Positions 56,483 to 64,000 of a stretch of 64,000 bases of DNA are shown piece by piece. Position numbers and translations under genes: made by a program. Source of the stretch: JASHPR01 sp963842355 (lineage in GTDB: Bacteria; Actinomycetota; Actinomycetes; Streptosporangiales; Streptosporangiaceae); NCBI GenBank assembly GCA_963842355.1, contig CAWJGC010000013.1:248001-312000 (forward strand), given 5' to 3'. The notes beneath the pieces are model-generated. The model did no database searches and was not told the DNA's origin. It was given only the letters and a program-made list of their open reading frames with translations. Within the stretch, counting starts at the first letter, position 1, and the number at the start of each line of letters is the position of its first letter.

Positions 56483-57139
56483 ATGCGGATTGTGATCGCC
56501 GAGGACTCGGCACTGGTCCGGGCGGGCCTGGCGGAGATCCTGGCCGACCGCGGGCACGAGGTGGTCGCCGCCGTCGGCAACGCCGAGGACCTGCGGGCCG
56601 CGGTGGACGAGCACCGGCCGGACGTCACCGTGGTGGACGTGCGGATGCCGCCCGGCTATACCGATGAGGGCCTGCGCGCCGCGATCGCCATCCGCCGTGA
56701 CCACCCCAAGACCGGGGTGCTGGTGTTCTCGCAGTACATCGAGACCCGGTACGCGGCCGACCTGCTCGGCGCGGCGTCCGGCGGCGGTGCCGCAGGGGTC
56801 GGGTACCTGCTCAAGGACCGGGTCGCCGACGTCGGCGAGTTCGTCGAGGCGCTGAGCCGGGTGGCGGCCGGGGGCACCGCTCTGGACCCGGAGGTCGTTA
56901 CGCAACTGCTGGGTGCCAGCCGCCGCACCGACGGACTCAGCTCGCTCACTCCCAGAGAGCGTGATGTGCTGGCCCTGATGGCCGAGGGCCGGTCCAACGG
57001 TGCGATCGCCGGGATTCTCGTGGTCTCGGAGCGGGCCGTGGAGAAGCACATCGGGAACATCTTCAGCAAACTCGGCCTGGCGCCGTCGGACGCCGACCAC
57101 CGCCGGGTGCTGGCCGTCCTCCGCTACCTGGAGTCCTGA
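56483..57139 (+). CDS. NarL/LuxR-type response regulator
   Basis: 218 residues. The receiver domain has acidic pocket AEDS, phospho-acceptor Asp in VTVVDVRMPPG and switch residues in VLVFSQYIE and GYLLKDRVAD. The C-terminal LuxR helix-turn-helix is LTPRERDVLALMAEGRSNGAIAGILVVSERAVEKHIGNIFSKLGL. It pairs with the histidine kinase immediately upstream. Targets are unknown. Confidence 0.92.
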   Translation: MRIVIAEDSALVRAGLAEILADRGHEVVAAVGNAEDLRAAVDEHRPDVTVVDVRMPPGYTDEGLRAAIAIRRDHPKTGVLVFSQYIETRYAADLLGAASGGGAAGVGYLLKDRVADVGEFVEALSRVAAGGTALDPEVVTQLLGASRRTDGLSSLTPRERDVLALMAEGRSNGAIAGILVVSERAVEKHIGNIFSKLGLAPSDADHRRVLAVLRYLES

Positions 57140-57163
57140 CCGGCGATACCGCCGCTGGCCGCG

Positions 57164-57207
57164 CTGACGAGCGTTGCCTTGCGGTCTGACGAGCGTTGCC
57201 TTGCGGT
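57164..57207. repeat. Tandem duplication of a 22-bp unit
   Basis: CTGACGAGCGTTGCCTTGCG(GT) occurs at 57164-57185 and 57186-57207 without a mismatch, in the gap after the response regulator. No gene lies here. Confidence 0.7.
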
Positions 57208-57358
57208 CTGCGTGGTTGCTTTCTGGGATGGTTGTGGCGGGACAATACACATCTGACCTGCGCAGCCGTCAGAAAGGGGAGACACCGCGGCCGGCGATTT
57301 CCGCTAGAGGCCCGGCCGGCTTCGAGACCCACGCCGCTGCCGGCGATATGTTCGGGCG

Positions 57359-57862
57359 GTGGAGGTAATCATCAGGACCTACGAGCCGCGGGATGCCGCC
57401 GGCGTGGCCGATGTCTTCTACCGTTCCGTCCGCGAGGTGGCGCTGTCCGATTACACCGCCGAACAGGTGAAGGCCTGGGTTCCCGGACGCTGGGATGCCG
57501 AGCAGGAGCACCGGCGCTCCGGTGACGGCCGGCTGGTCCTGGTTGCCGCAGGCGAGCCGGGCCACGTGGTCGCGTTCATCGATCTGGAACCCGACGGGCA
57601 CCTCGACCGCCTGTTCTGCGCGCCCGAAGCGGCCGGCCGGGGCGTAGCGTCGCGGCTGTATGACGCGATCGAGACCGCGGCACGTGCGCAGGGCATCGAG
57701 CGGCTGTTCACCGAGGCCAGCGAGCTAGCCCGGCGCTTCTTCGAGCGGAAGGGCTTTACGGTGCTGGAGCGCCAGGACAAGATCCTTCGGGGTGTGCCCA
57801 TCCACAATTACCGGATGGCTAAGACGCTTGGCTTCACGGAGGAGATCTCCAGCGACCCGTAA
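57359..57862 (+). CDS. GNAT-family N-acetyltransferase
   Basis: 167 residues. The AdoMet-like GNAT fold is shown by the N-terminal IIRTYEPRDAAGVADVFYRSVREVA, the acetyl-CoA motif A FCAPEAAGRGVASRLYDAIETAA and the C-terminal ARRFFERKGFTVLER. It is like the E. coli YafP type. GTG 57359 starts it. Substrate unknown. Confidence 0.87.
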   Translation: MEVIIRTYEPRDAAGVADVFYRSVREVALSDYTAEQVKAWVPGRWDAEQEHRRSGDGRLVLVAAGEPGHVVAFIDLEPDGHLDRLFCAPEAAGRGVASRLYDAIETAARAQGIERLFTEASELARRFFERKGFTVLERQDKILRGVPIHNYRMAKTLGFTEEISSDP

Positions 57863-57929
57863 GCGACGCAGACACTGGAGCCGCGCAGCCGCGCGGCGTC
57901 GGCCGGAAGCCTGGTGTCGCCGGTGCCAA

Positions 57930-58676
57930 TTAGACCGTCCACACCAGGCAGAATGGCTTGCCGGCCGGATCGGCGTAGACGCGCCAGTTCGGGCCGGCGC
58001 CGTCCAGTCGGGTGGCGCCGATGTCGAGGGCGGCCCGTTCCGCCGCGTCCACGTCCTGGACGGTCACATCGAGGTGGATCTGCTGCGGGTACGCCGGATC
58101 CGGCCAGCGCGGCGCGGTGTACTGCTCTACCTGCTGGAACAGCACCGGCTGCGCGCCGTCCTCGCCGATCATGGCGACCCCGTCCGTCTCGTACGTCACC
58201 GGCTTGCCGAGCAGCTCCGCGTAGAAGTGGCTCAGCGCCTTCGCGTCGGGGCAGTCGAGCATGACTCCCATCAGGCTGGTCCGCGGATCGCCGGTGTTGA
58301 CGCACAGGTCGAACGGGTGGCCGGCCGGGTCGGCCAGCGTGTGCCACCGATCGCCCCGGCGCAGCAGGCTGGCGCCGAGCTGCTGGGCGCGTTCCGCCGC
58401 CGCGTCGATGTCCGGTACCCGGAAGTCGAGATGGGCCTGCTGCGGACGGTCCTGGTCCGGCCAGTGGGGCGGCACGTGGTCGGTGGCGCGTTGCAGGCCG
58501 ATCCGCCAGCCGTCACCGGAATCGATCGTGATCCACTCGTCGTCGTCTTCGTCGTCGGGGCCGCGTCGCCAGCCGGCGAGCTGCTCGTAGAACGTGGCCA
58601 GGAGGTCGATGTCCGGGGCGTCCAGCGCCACGGCCCGCAGTGAGCCGATCGTCCGCCGGTGCGGTTCGGAGGTCAT
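57930..58676 (-). CDS. Double-domain VOC-family protein (glyoxalase/bleomycin-resistance fold)
   Basis: 248 residues made of two tandem VOC domains: residues about 10-115 (RAVALDAPDIDLLATFYEQLAGWRRG, HLDFRVPDIDAAAERAQQLGASLL) and 130-245 (GVMLDCPDAKALSHFYAELLGKPV, HLDVTVQDVDAAERAALDIGATRL). Each carries the WPD/HLD metal-side segment. Such proteins may be dioxygenases, lyases or drug-binding proteins; the family does not fix which. ATG 58676 is chosen over an upstream in-frame start. Confidence 0.86.
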   Translation of the reverse strand: MTSEPHRRTIGSLRAVALDAPDIDLLATFYEQLAGWRRGPDDEDDDEWITIDSGDGWRIGLQRATDHVPPHWPDQDRPQQAHLDFRVPDIDAAAERAQQLGASLLRRGDRWHTLADPAGHPFDLCVNTGDPRTSLMGVMLDCPDAKALSHFYAELLGKPVTYETDGVAMIGEDGAQPVLFQQVEQYTAPRWPDPAYPQQIHLDVTVQDVDAAERAALDIGATRLDGAGPNWRVYADPAGKPFCLVWTV

Positions 58677-58858
58677 GCCCCCGATCCTGCCGATCCCGGG
58701 GCCGGCCCGCCACCGGAAATCGGCATTGACGATCCGTTCTAAGTTGGGCAGGCGGACGGCCGCCGTGCGGCGCGCGGTCGCGGTCGTTGCCACGGATAGC
58801 CAGCGGAGGGCAACGGAGTTACGCTTCGCTTCGTCACGCCGGGTGGGGAGGCGCCGTG

Positions 58859-59245
58859 GTGGCAGGGCCTGGTAGCGAGACAGCAGCCGCGCAAGGCTGG
58901 AGCCGTGGCGTCCTGCGCGCGTCCCACGCCGGCCGCGATCAGGTGATCAGCACCCTCAAGGCCGCGTTCGTGCAAGGCCGGCTGACCAAGGATGAACTCG
59001 GCGAGCGGGCGGGCCAGGTCTACGCGTCACGGACATACGCGGAACTGGCCGAGGTCACCGCAGCCCGCGTCATCGCCGCAACGGTCTGGCTGGTCCGCCG
59101 CCGCGCCGCCCGTTGCGTCCCGCCATGCGGCCGCTGCGGAGTAACAGCGCCGGCGCGGATGCTTCGTGCTGGCGGCTGTCGTTATGTGGTTTCCCCCTCT
59201 TGCGACTGCCCGGGAAGCAATGGGCGCATGAACGTCCGTTGGTAA
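58859..59245 (+). CDS. DUF1707 (SHOCT-like) protein, apparently truncated
   Basis: About 128 residues from GTG 58859 (GGGGAGG is 7 bases upstream; GTG 58856 is also possible). The DUF1707 motif LRASHAGRDQVISTLKAAFVQGRLTKDELGERAGQVYASRTYAELAEVTA is complete. Members normally continue with a linker and one or two membrane helices; here the frame passes into VIAATVWLVRRRAARC and an unlikely Cys/Arg-rich tail that overlaps the NIPSNAP gene by 64 bases. The 3' end looks lost through a deletion. Confidence 0.7.
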   Translation: MAGPGSETAAAQGWSRGVLRASHAGRDQVISTLKAAFVQGRLTKDELGERAGQVYASRTYAELAEVTAARVIAATVWLVRRRAARCVPPCGRCGVTAPARMLRAGGCRYVVSPSCDCPGSNGRMNVRW

Positions 59246-59514
59246 CGGAGCACGCACCCGCTTTCATCTCGTATCCGATCGGCCGCGACAAACTCGGGAT
59301 CCGTGCCGAACAGGGCACGGTATTGCTCGTATGCGGCAAGGCTGGGGAAACTGAACAGCGCGAGTGCCTTGTCGCTGGCGCCCTCGGCTGGCAGGAAGTA
59401 GCCATGGTGAGTGCCGCCGTGCAGATTGACGAGTTTAATCCAGCGCCAGGCAAAGCGTTCGAAGGCGTCGATCTGGGCAGGGTCGATCACATATTCAACG
59501 ACACAGGTGATCAC
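59182..59514 (-). CDS. NIPSNAP-family protein
   Basis: 110 residues with the dimeric alpha/beta-barrel NIPSNAP fold: ITCVVEYVIDPAQIDAFERFAWRWIKLV at the start and ALFSFPSLAAYEQYRALFGTDPEF in the second half. The role of this family in bacteria is unclear. GTG 59514 is leaderless, with minus-strand TAGCCT exactly 7 bases upstream. Its 3' end overlaps the decayed end of the DUF1707 frame. Confidence 0.84.
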   Translation of the reverse strand: MITCVVEYVIDPAQIDAFERFAWRWIKLVNLHGGTHHGYFLPAEGASDKALALFSFPSLAAYEQYRALFGTDPEFVAADRIRDESGCVLRYQRTFMRPLLPGQSQEGETT

Positions 59515-59521
59515 AGACTGA

Positions 59522-59527
59522 AGGCTA
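59522..59527 (-). promoter_or_regulatory. Leaderless -10 element for the NIPSNAP gene
   Basis: Minus-strand TAGCCT, 7 bases before GTG 59514, with no Shine-Dalgarno sequence. Confidence 0.5.
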
Positions 59528-59594
59528 TCGCCGTCCGCTCGTCGGCTACTTGCTGACGTGCCCCAGGACCGGTGCCCGGGCCAGGGCCCGGGCG

Positions 59595-60581
59595 CTACGG
59601 CGCCGCGGCTGCGTGGTGCGCCTTGGCCGCCAGGCGCCTGTGGTCGGCGTAGATGAGCGCCGCGCCGGACGCGGCGGCGATCACGATGGCGGCGAACGTC
59701 CAGGCGATCCGGTATTCATCGAGGCGGACCGCGGCGGCGGCCAGGCCGCCCGAGGTCAGCAGGATCACCGCGGTCGTCAAGAAGACGACCCCGGGCGTGT
59801 ACTTCCCGGCGAGCGTGTAGCCCAGGAACAGGTACAAGCTGGCCAGCGCCGTCACGATCGCCGCGGCGGGCGGCAGGATGGCGACGATGGCCAGTGAGAG
59901 CAACGCCCCCGCCAGCGTGCCGGCCAGGCGGTTCCGGGAGCGGGAGAACGACTCGCTCCAGCTGGGCCGCAGCACGGAGACGAAGGTGAGGATGATCCAG
60001 TACCCGTGCGGCAGGCGCCAGGCGACCGCCGCCGCGGCTGCCGCCCCGCACAGGACGGTGAGGACCGCGGTGTGGACCCAGACAGTCGCAGGATCGACCG
60101 GCTTCGGCTTGGCCTTGACCCGCAGCAGCGCCACGACCAGCACGGCGTAAGCGGCGCCGACCAGCACCCAGCCGCCCGCGGTGAGCCACGTCGTGTGCAG
60201 CCGGGCCATCCCGGCGATGGCGGCCATCGCCGGCGCGATGCTCAGTACCCCCGACGACTCGTGGTTAGCGGCGCCCCCGAGCACGGCCGCGGCCGCCACG
60301 ATCAGCCCGACCCAGCCGGCCCGCCCGTACGCCGCGGTGGCCGCCGCCACCAGCACCGCGGTCCCGGCGCACAGGACGAGCGCCCGGCTCGCGGGCAGGA
60401 ACGCCTTGGTGCTGATGCCGGTGATAGCGCCGAGGAACGCCAGGATCGCCACTCCCGTCCCGCCGGTCAGCCGGGCCGCTACCGGCAGCGGCGCCGCGAG
60501 TGCCAGAAGGGCGAGGGACTCCAGCGCCGCCCGGCGCGGGACCAGCAGCGATCTCAACACGTGAGGTAGCGAGATGGACAC
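59595..60581 (-). CDS. FUSC-family membrane protein
   Basis: 328 residues with about ten hydrophobic helices arranged as two similar halves. The FUSC signature PHGYWIILTFVSVLRPSWSESFSRSRNRLAGTLAGALLS is in the second half (shown in the segments YWIILTFVSV and RNRLAGTLAG). These proteins resemble aromatic-acid and fusaric-acid exporters. The short form without a large cytoplasmic domain suggests a transporter component or regulator. It stands alone on the minus strand. Confidence 0.83.
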   Translation of the reverse strand: MSISLPHVLRSLLVPRRAALESLALLALAAPLPVAARLTGGTGVAILAFLGAITGISTKAFLPASRALVLCAGTAVLVAAATAAYGRAGWVGLIVAAAAVLGGAANHESSGVLSIAPAMAAIAGMARLHTTWLTAGGWVLVGAAYAVLVVALLRVKAKPKPVDPATVWVHTAVLTVLCGAAAAAAVAWRLPHGYWIILTFVSVLRPSWSESFSRSRNRLAGTLAGALLSLAIVAILPPAAAIVTALASLYLFLGYTLAGKYTPGVVFLTTAVILLTSGGLAAAAVRLDEYRIAWTFAAIVIAAASGAALIYADHRRLAAKAHHAAAAP

Positions 60582-60673
60582 GGTCGGTCAGTGTATGGCC
60601 CAGGGGGGCGGCGCTGGCTGACGCGGCGGCGACGGCCTGGCTGCGCCGCTTCAAAGTCGCGCAGCAAGGTCAG

Positions 60674-60946
60674 TCACAACGTGGGCCGTCCAGTCCGACA
60701 CGGACAGGGGGCGACGCGCTGTGGGGCTGACCTCCCGCCCTCAGATGCCGGGGGAGCGCTCCCGACGAACGTGCCTCGCTGCGGAACGGTGTAGACGAGC
60801 CCTTCGTCTCGGAGAACCGCCACGGCGTGCCGGGCGCTGGCCCGGCTGATTCCGTACTGCTGGACGAGGTATGACTCACTAGGCAGCGCCTCACATCTAA
60901 TGTGATACAGAAGCACGTTGCTCCTGTCCCAAACGGGCACGAACAT
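60674..60946 (-). CDS. GntR-type winged-helix protein, N-terminally shortened
   Basis: About 90 residues from ATG 60946. The recognition part is intact (LPSESYLVQQYGISRASARHAVAVLRDEGLVYTVPQRGTFVG), but the first helix before it (usually a Y..I...I..G.L.PG motif) is missing: LLYHIRCEALPSE joins directly to it, about 10-15 residues short. The frame also stays open upstream to ATG 61048, overlapping the TPR gene, without GntR-like sequence. It is probably a degraded or unusual short regulator. Confidence 0.55.
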   Translation of the reverse strand: MFVPVWDRSNVLLYHIRCEALPSESYLVQQYGISRASARHAVAVLRDEGLVYTVPQRGTFVGSAPPASEGGRSAPQRVAPCPCRTGRPTL

Positions 60947-61022
60947 CAGCTGGGCTGTGCGATTCCCGGCAGGCCGTGCCCATGACGCAGCTGCATTAGC
61001 GAGCGCACAAAAGTCCACGTGA

Positions 61023-63716
61023 TTACTGCGGCGAAGGCTCATCTTCATCTATTGAGGATTGTTCGGAGCTCGGTCCAGTGCCGCTTGGTTTCATGAGGTC
61101 CGGGTCGGCGTAAGCCAGGTAGCCGTACTGGCCGAAGCGCTCGGCGCGGCGGCGTTCGTCTTGACGCCGCTCAAGGTCCCGTAGTGCCTGGCGGGCCCGC
61201 TCGGCTAGTTCGGGATGGCCGGTGGCGATCGCCTCCCCGTACCAGTGGCGGGCCTGCACAATGTCGCCCTGTTTCTCCTCCAAGTCCCCGAGGGCGAGCA
61301 TCGCTCGCGGCGCCTCCTTGGCATTGCCGGTGGCGATCGCCTCGCCGTACCAGTGGCGGGCTTGCACAATGTCGCCCTGCTCCTCCTCCACGACTCCGAG
61401 GTTGTTCATCGCACATGGCTTTGCGTCGGCGTGGTCGGTATCGATCGCTTGCTTCCACCGGTGGCGTGCCTGGGTGACGTTACCCTGTTTCATTTCCACG
61501 TTCCCGAGACTGACCATCGCTCGGGGCGCGTGGTCGGCGTGGCCGGTGGCGATGGCCTCGCCATGCCAGTGGCGTGCCTGCACCAGGTCACCTTGCTCGT
61601 CGTCCAAGTTCCCGAGGGAGGCCATCGCATGCGGCGCCTCGTCCGCGTGGCCGGTGGCGATCGCTTGCTCCCACCAGTGGCGCGCTGCACCCAAGTTGCT
61701 TTGGTGGTACTCGAGCCATCCGAGATTCACCATCGCTTTAGGTGCTTGGTCTGCGTGCCCGGTGGCGATGGCCTCGTCGGTCCAGTGGCGCGCCTGCGCC
61801 AGGTCACCCTGTTTCTCCTCCAAGACTGCGAGGTTGATCATCGCTCGGGGCGCGTCGTCGGCGTGGCCGGTGGCGATGGCCTCGCCATACCAGCGGCGCG
61901 CCTGCGCCAGGTCACTCTGCTCCTCCTCCAAGACTGCGAGGTTGTACATAGCTCGCGGCGCCAGGTCGGTGTGGCCGGTGGCGATGGCCTCGCCATACCA
62001 GCGGCGCGCCTGCGCCAGGTCACCCTGCTCCTTCTCCAAGTTCCCGAGGGCGATCATCGCTCGGGGCGCGTCGTCGGTGTTGCCGGTGGCGATGGCCTCG
62101 CCATACCAGCGGCGCGCCTGCGCCAGGTCACCCTGCTCCTCCTCCAAGATCCCGAGGTTGTACATAGCTCGCGGCGCCAGGTCGGTGTTGCCGGTGGCGA
62201 TCGTTTCGCCATACCAGCGGCGCGCCTGCCCAATGTCGCCTTGGCCCGCCTCCAAGACCCCCAGGAAAAACATCGCTGTCACCGCTGCCAGGTCGGCGTG
62301 ATCGGTGGCGACGACCTTCTTGTACCAGCGGCGCGCCGCTGTCGCGTTGCCGTTCGTACGATCGAGCCAGTAGGCGACCTGAAGCAGGGCTTTGAGATCG
62401 ATCTGGGTGTCATCGTGGCCGAGAAGCGTGCGGGCATGCGGGAAGTCGCCCTGGTCAAGGGCCGTATACCCGATATCGCGGCGCTGGTCTCCCGTCAGGA
62501 AGCGGTTCGCGTAGGCCCAGAGCGCGTCGGCGACTTGCCAAGCGCCTGGTTGGCCGGTGTCATCGGCTACAACAGCAACTAAAGGGTGCGGGGCATACAT
62601 GGCGTTCTTGTCGACTTGTTCTAGATCTACCAATTGCGGGCGTTCTCTAGAACCCTTGGCAGTGGCCCAAGAGAGGGCACGTTCAAAACGAGTGGCGGAC
62701 AAAGGCCGATCGTGACCTTGTCCGGTGATCTCGCGCCAGTAGGCCGCGTACAGCTCTTCCAAGGTTTGCCGGGTAAGGAGGGTGGGCATGCCGACGCGGT
62801 ACCAGTCGGTGATGGCCCGGAGCAGCGCTATCTGGCCCGTAGACTCCTCGTCCTGGCCGAGAGTCAGGGCATTCTGGATTTGGTCGAGGGCCACCATCAG
62901 CCGTCCCATTAGCAAGTCGTCGCCCGCATCGAGGACCGGCAGCAGAGCTGTATACGCGTCCTCGGTACGTAGCTTCTCGCGTTCCCGCCCGCTGATCGTG
63001 CCCAGCCTGACGACGACGGCCCTTTCCTCCAGCTGCGCTCTTACCTGTTCAGGCACCCGGAGGCCCTTCAGATGCTTGTCGTGGACCGTAGCCAGGATCC
63101 ACATGCCGGAAGGCAGGCCGCCCAGCAGCTCATCATCCAGCTGTCCGAGCCGGGCCGGGGTGAGGTCGTCCAGCCACAGCACAGCACCGGGGCCGTCGCC
63201 CGCCCACCGGCGGCCAGCGGCTACCATCTGGGCCACCGTAATTCGCGGGTCATCGACGAAGGCCAGGACCCGATGCCCCGCCAAGTGAGTCTGGGCGGCC
63301 TGGGCCAATGTGCTCGTCGCACCAGCCAGCCGCGGGCCTTGCACCACGATTAGGCGGCGCTCCCCGCCACTTAGCGCATCGGCCAGCGCTTCATCGGCGT
63401 CCCGTTCGACATACGGGGAATCGCCCTCAGGACCGAACCGTGACCGGTGAACACCAAGCCGGCGAGGCGTCACCTCCGAGACCAGCAGCGGGTGGCTTTT
63501 CGTATCGGCAAGATCAGGCCGCAGCAGCGGGCGCGGTTGTTCCGCGACCGCCATCCGTCGGCCCACCACAACGGTCGCCGCCGCAAATACGACAGCGGCA
63601 GCAAACCACGGCCAACTCCAGACATCGTTGTTCAGCACCTGATTGATGGCAATCCCGACAGCGACCATCAAGGCCGCAGCAGCCCCGCCGCCCAGCCACA
63701 CCCGCCGTCGGCTCAT
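61023..63716 (-). CDS. Membrane-anchored protein with degenerate P-loop and eleven 36-residue TPR-like repeats
   Basis: About 897 residues from ATG 63716 (GGAG 8 bases upstream). Two N-terminal transmembrane helices (WLGGGAAAALMVAVGIAINQV and WPWFAAAVVFAAATVVVG) precede a predicted NTPase region with LIVVQGPRLAGATSTLAQAA, where the Walker A Lys is Ala, and AVLWLDDLTPARL as a Walker B-like strand. Residues about 455-860 contain eleven consecutive 36-residue repeats of the form LAQARRWYGEAIATGHADxAPRAMxNLxxLEEEQGD, a TPR/Sel1-like solenoid. An acidic tail follows. It may be a membrane scaffold or sensor; function unknown. It is convergent with nothing and precedes a GntR fragment. Confidence 0.8.
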   Translation of the reverse strand: MSRRRVWLGGGAAAALMVAVGIAINQVLNNDVWSWPWFAAAVVFAAATVVVGRRMAVAEQPRPLLRPDLADTKSHPLLVSEVTPRRLGVHRSRFGPEGDSPYVERDADEALADALSGGERRLIVVQGPRLAGATSTLAQAAQTHLAGHRVLAFVDDPRITVAQMVAAGRRWAGDGPGAVLWLDDLTPARLGQLDDELLGGLPSGMWILATVHDKHLKGLRVPEQVRAQLEERAVVVRLGTISGREREKLRTEDAYTALLPVLDAGDDLLMGRLMVALDQIQNALTLGQDEESTGQIALLRAITDWYRVGMPTLLTRQTLEELYAAYWREITGQGHDRPLSATRFERALSWATAKGSRERPQLVDLEQVDKNAMYAPHPLVAVVADDTGQPGAWQVADALWAYANRFLTGDQRRDIGYTALDQGDFPHARTLLGHDDTQIDLKALLQVAYWLDRTNGNATAARRWYKKVVATDHADLAAVTAMFFLGVLEAGQGDIGQARRWYGETIATGNTDLAPRAMYNLGILEEEQGDLAQARRWYGEAIATGNTDDAPRAMIALGNLEKEQGDLAQARRWYGEAIATGHTDLAPRAMYNLAVLEEEQSDLAQARRWYGEAIATGHADDAPRAMINLAVLEEKQGDLAQARHWTDEAIATGHADQAPKAMVNLGWLEYHQSNLGAARHWWEQAIATGHADEAPHAMASLGNLDDEQGDLVQARHWHGEAIATGHADHAPRAMVSLGNVEMKQGNVTQARHRWKQAIDTDHADAKPCAMNNLGVVEEEQGDIVQARHWYGEAIATGNAKEAPRAMLALGDLEEKQGDIVQARHWYGEAIATGHPELAERARQALRDLERRQDERRRAERFGQYGYLAYADPDLMKPSGTGPSSEQSSIDEDEPSPQ
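61170..62345 (-). repeat. 108-bp coding repeat array (11 units)
   Basis: Eleven in-frame 108-bp units encode the 36-residue TPR-like repeats. The middle copies are very alike at the DNA level, so recent duplication or gene conversion is likely. It is not a CRISPR array: there are no spacers. Confidence 0.85.
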
Positions 63717-64000
63717 AGGATTGGCTCCATTCGTGCGCCAGCAGTCACCTTCAGCCAAGTCTTGTTGACTCGCAGACAATCCATGTCCCCCCCAAACCAG
63801 AGATTGTCTTACCGAATGAACGGCCCGCTCGCAGCGCGGTCAGCCCCGGGCCGCTGTCCGTGGCCTGCACGGTTTGACCTTGGCCCCTGCGCTACGGCGT
63901 GCTGCCTGATCTTCCGGCACCCACGGATTCGAGTAGCTGCTCAGGTACGCTCCTCCCCCCAGACTCCGGTGTCAACATTGGACCCTTCCGCTCTTGGGTT
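63717..64000. other. Terminal 284 bases without a supported gene
   Basis: Upstream of the TPR-repeat gene. There is an in-frame TTG at 63779 for that gene, a less likely start. No ribosome-binding site plus open frame of useful length was seen on either strand, and no repeat stands out. Confidence 0.4.

Noticed and set aside
61170..62345. Regular 108-bp repeats that could be read as a CRISPR or satellite array
   Set aside because: They are in frame within a single gene and encode a TPR-like solenoid.
1..64000. tRNA, rRNA, IS element, prophage or attachment-site signals
   Set aside because: None was recognised by eye in intergenic regions; a tRNAscan or profile search was not possible, so small RNA genes could have been missed.

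Overview
The window is very GC-rich, dense with genes and heavily biased to G/C at third codon positions. Many starts are GTG and several genes appear to be leaderless. Together with the gene families (ECF sigma factor, short GntR regulators, DUF1707, deazaflavin-type nitroreductase, P450, CoxLMS-type hydroxylase, pentapeptide-repeat channel-like protein) this points to a soil-type, high-GC actinomycete. I cannot name the genus. No rRNA, tRNA, CRISPR array, transposase or phage gene was recognised.

Layout. 0-3.3 kb: a translationally coupled trio (cysteine hydrolase, ADP-ribosylglycohydrolase, PfkB kinase), then a small protein divergent from a short GntR regulator. 3.5-7.8 kb: an oxidative catabolic run (HisD-like dehydrogenase, FMN-dependent 2-hydroxyacid dehydrogenase, SDR, alpha/beta hydrolase). 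7.8-17.1 kb: a Tudor-like small protein, an efflux pump coupled to an AlkZ-like DNA glycosylase, a secreted phosphoesterase with a putative lipoprotein, a GAF-SpoIIE phosphatase and a second AlkZ-like glycosylase. 17.1-22.1 kb: amidohydrolase, SDR, an XRE regulator beside a phasin-like gene, and an unusual membrane-tethered sigma factor. 22.1-33.6 kb: a catabolic island with a molybdenum hydroxylase operon carrying two large subunits, its FadR-type regulator and a hydrolase, divergent from a crotonase, an acyl-CoA synthetase and an SDR.

34.0-40.6 kb: a DNA-end-processing operon, HerA - SbcD - SbcC - NurA, in which herA carries a single-base frameshift in this sequence. 40.8-48.1 kb: efflux pumps, an HTH-repeat protein and a PadR regulator with overlapping divergent starts, an aldehyde dehydrogenase and a stand-alone ATP-dependent DNA ligase. 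48.1-50.6 kb: a pentapeptide-repeat membrane protein whose stop codon is followed in frame by the 3' end of a tyrosyl-tRNA synthetase gene, a clear relic of rearrangement. 50.7-60.6 kb: small metabolic genes (GNAT, methyltransferase, MerR/aldo-keto reductase pair, an internally deleted P450, nitroreductase, a two-component pair, VOC, a shortened DUF1707 protein, NIPSNAP, FUSC). 60.7-63.7 kb: a GntR fragment and a membrane protein with eleven 36-residue TPR-like repeats.

The most striking points are the HerA-NurA-Mre11/Rad50-like operon; a sigma factor, a zinc-finger anti-sigma-like module, a transmembrane helix and a proline/threonine wall-spanning tail fused in one protein; an efflux pump and AlkZ-like glycosylase pair under twin operators; two decipherable local regulatory circuits (XRE/phasin and a TGGTATACCA site flanking the hydroxylase island); and several decayed genes. 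Intergenic GC-rich minisatellites occur repeatedly.
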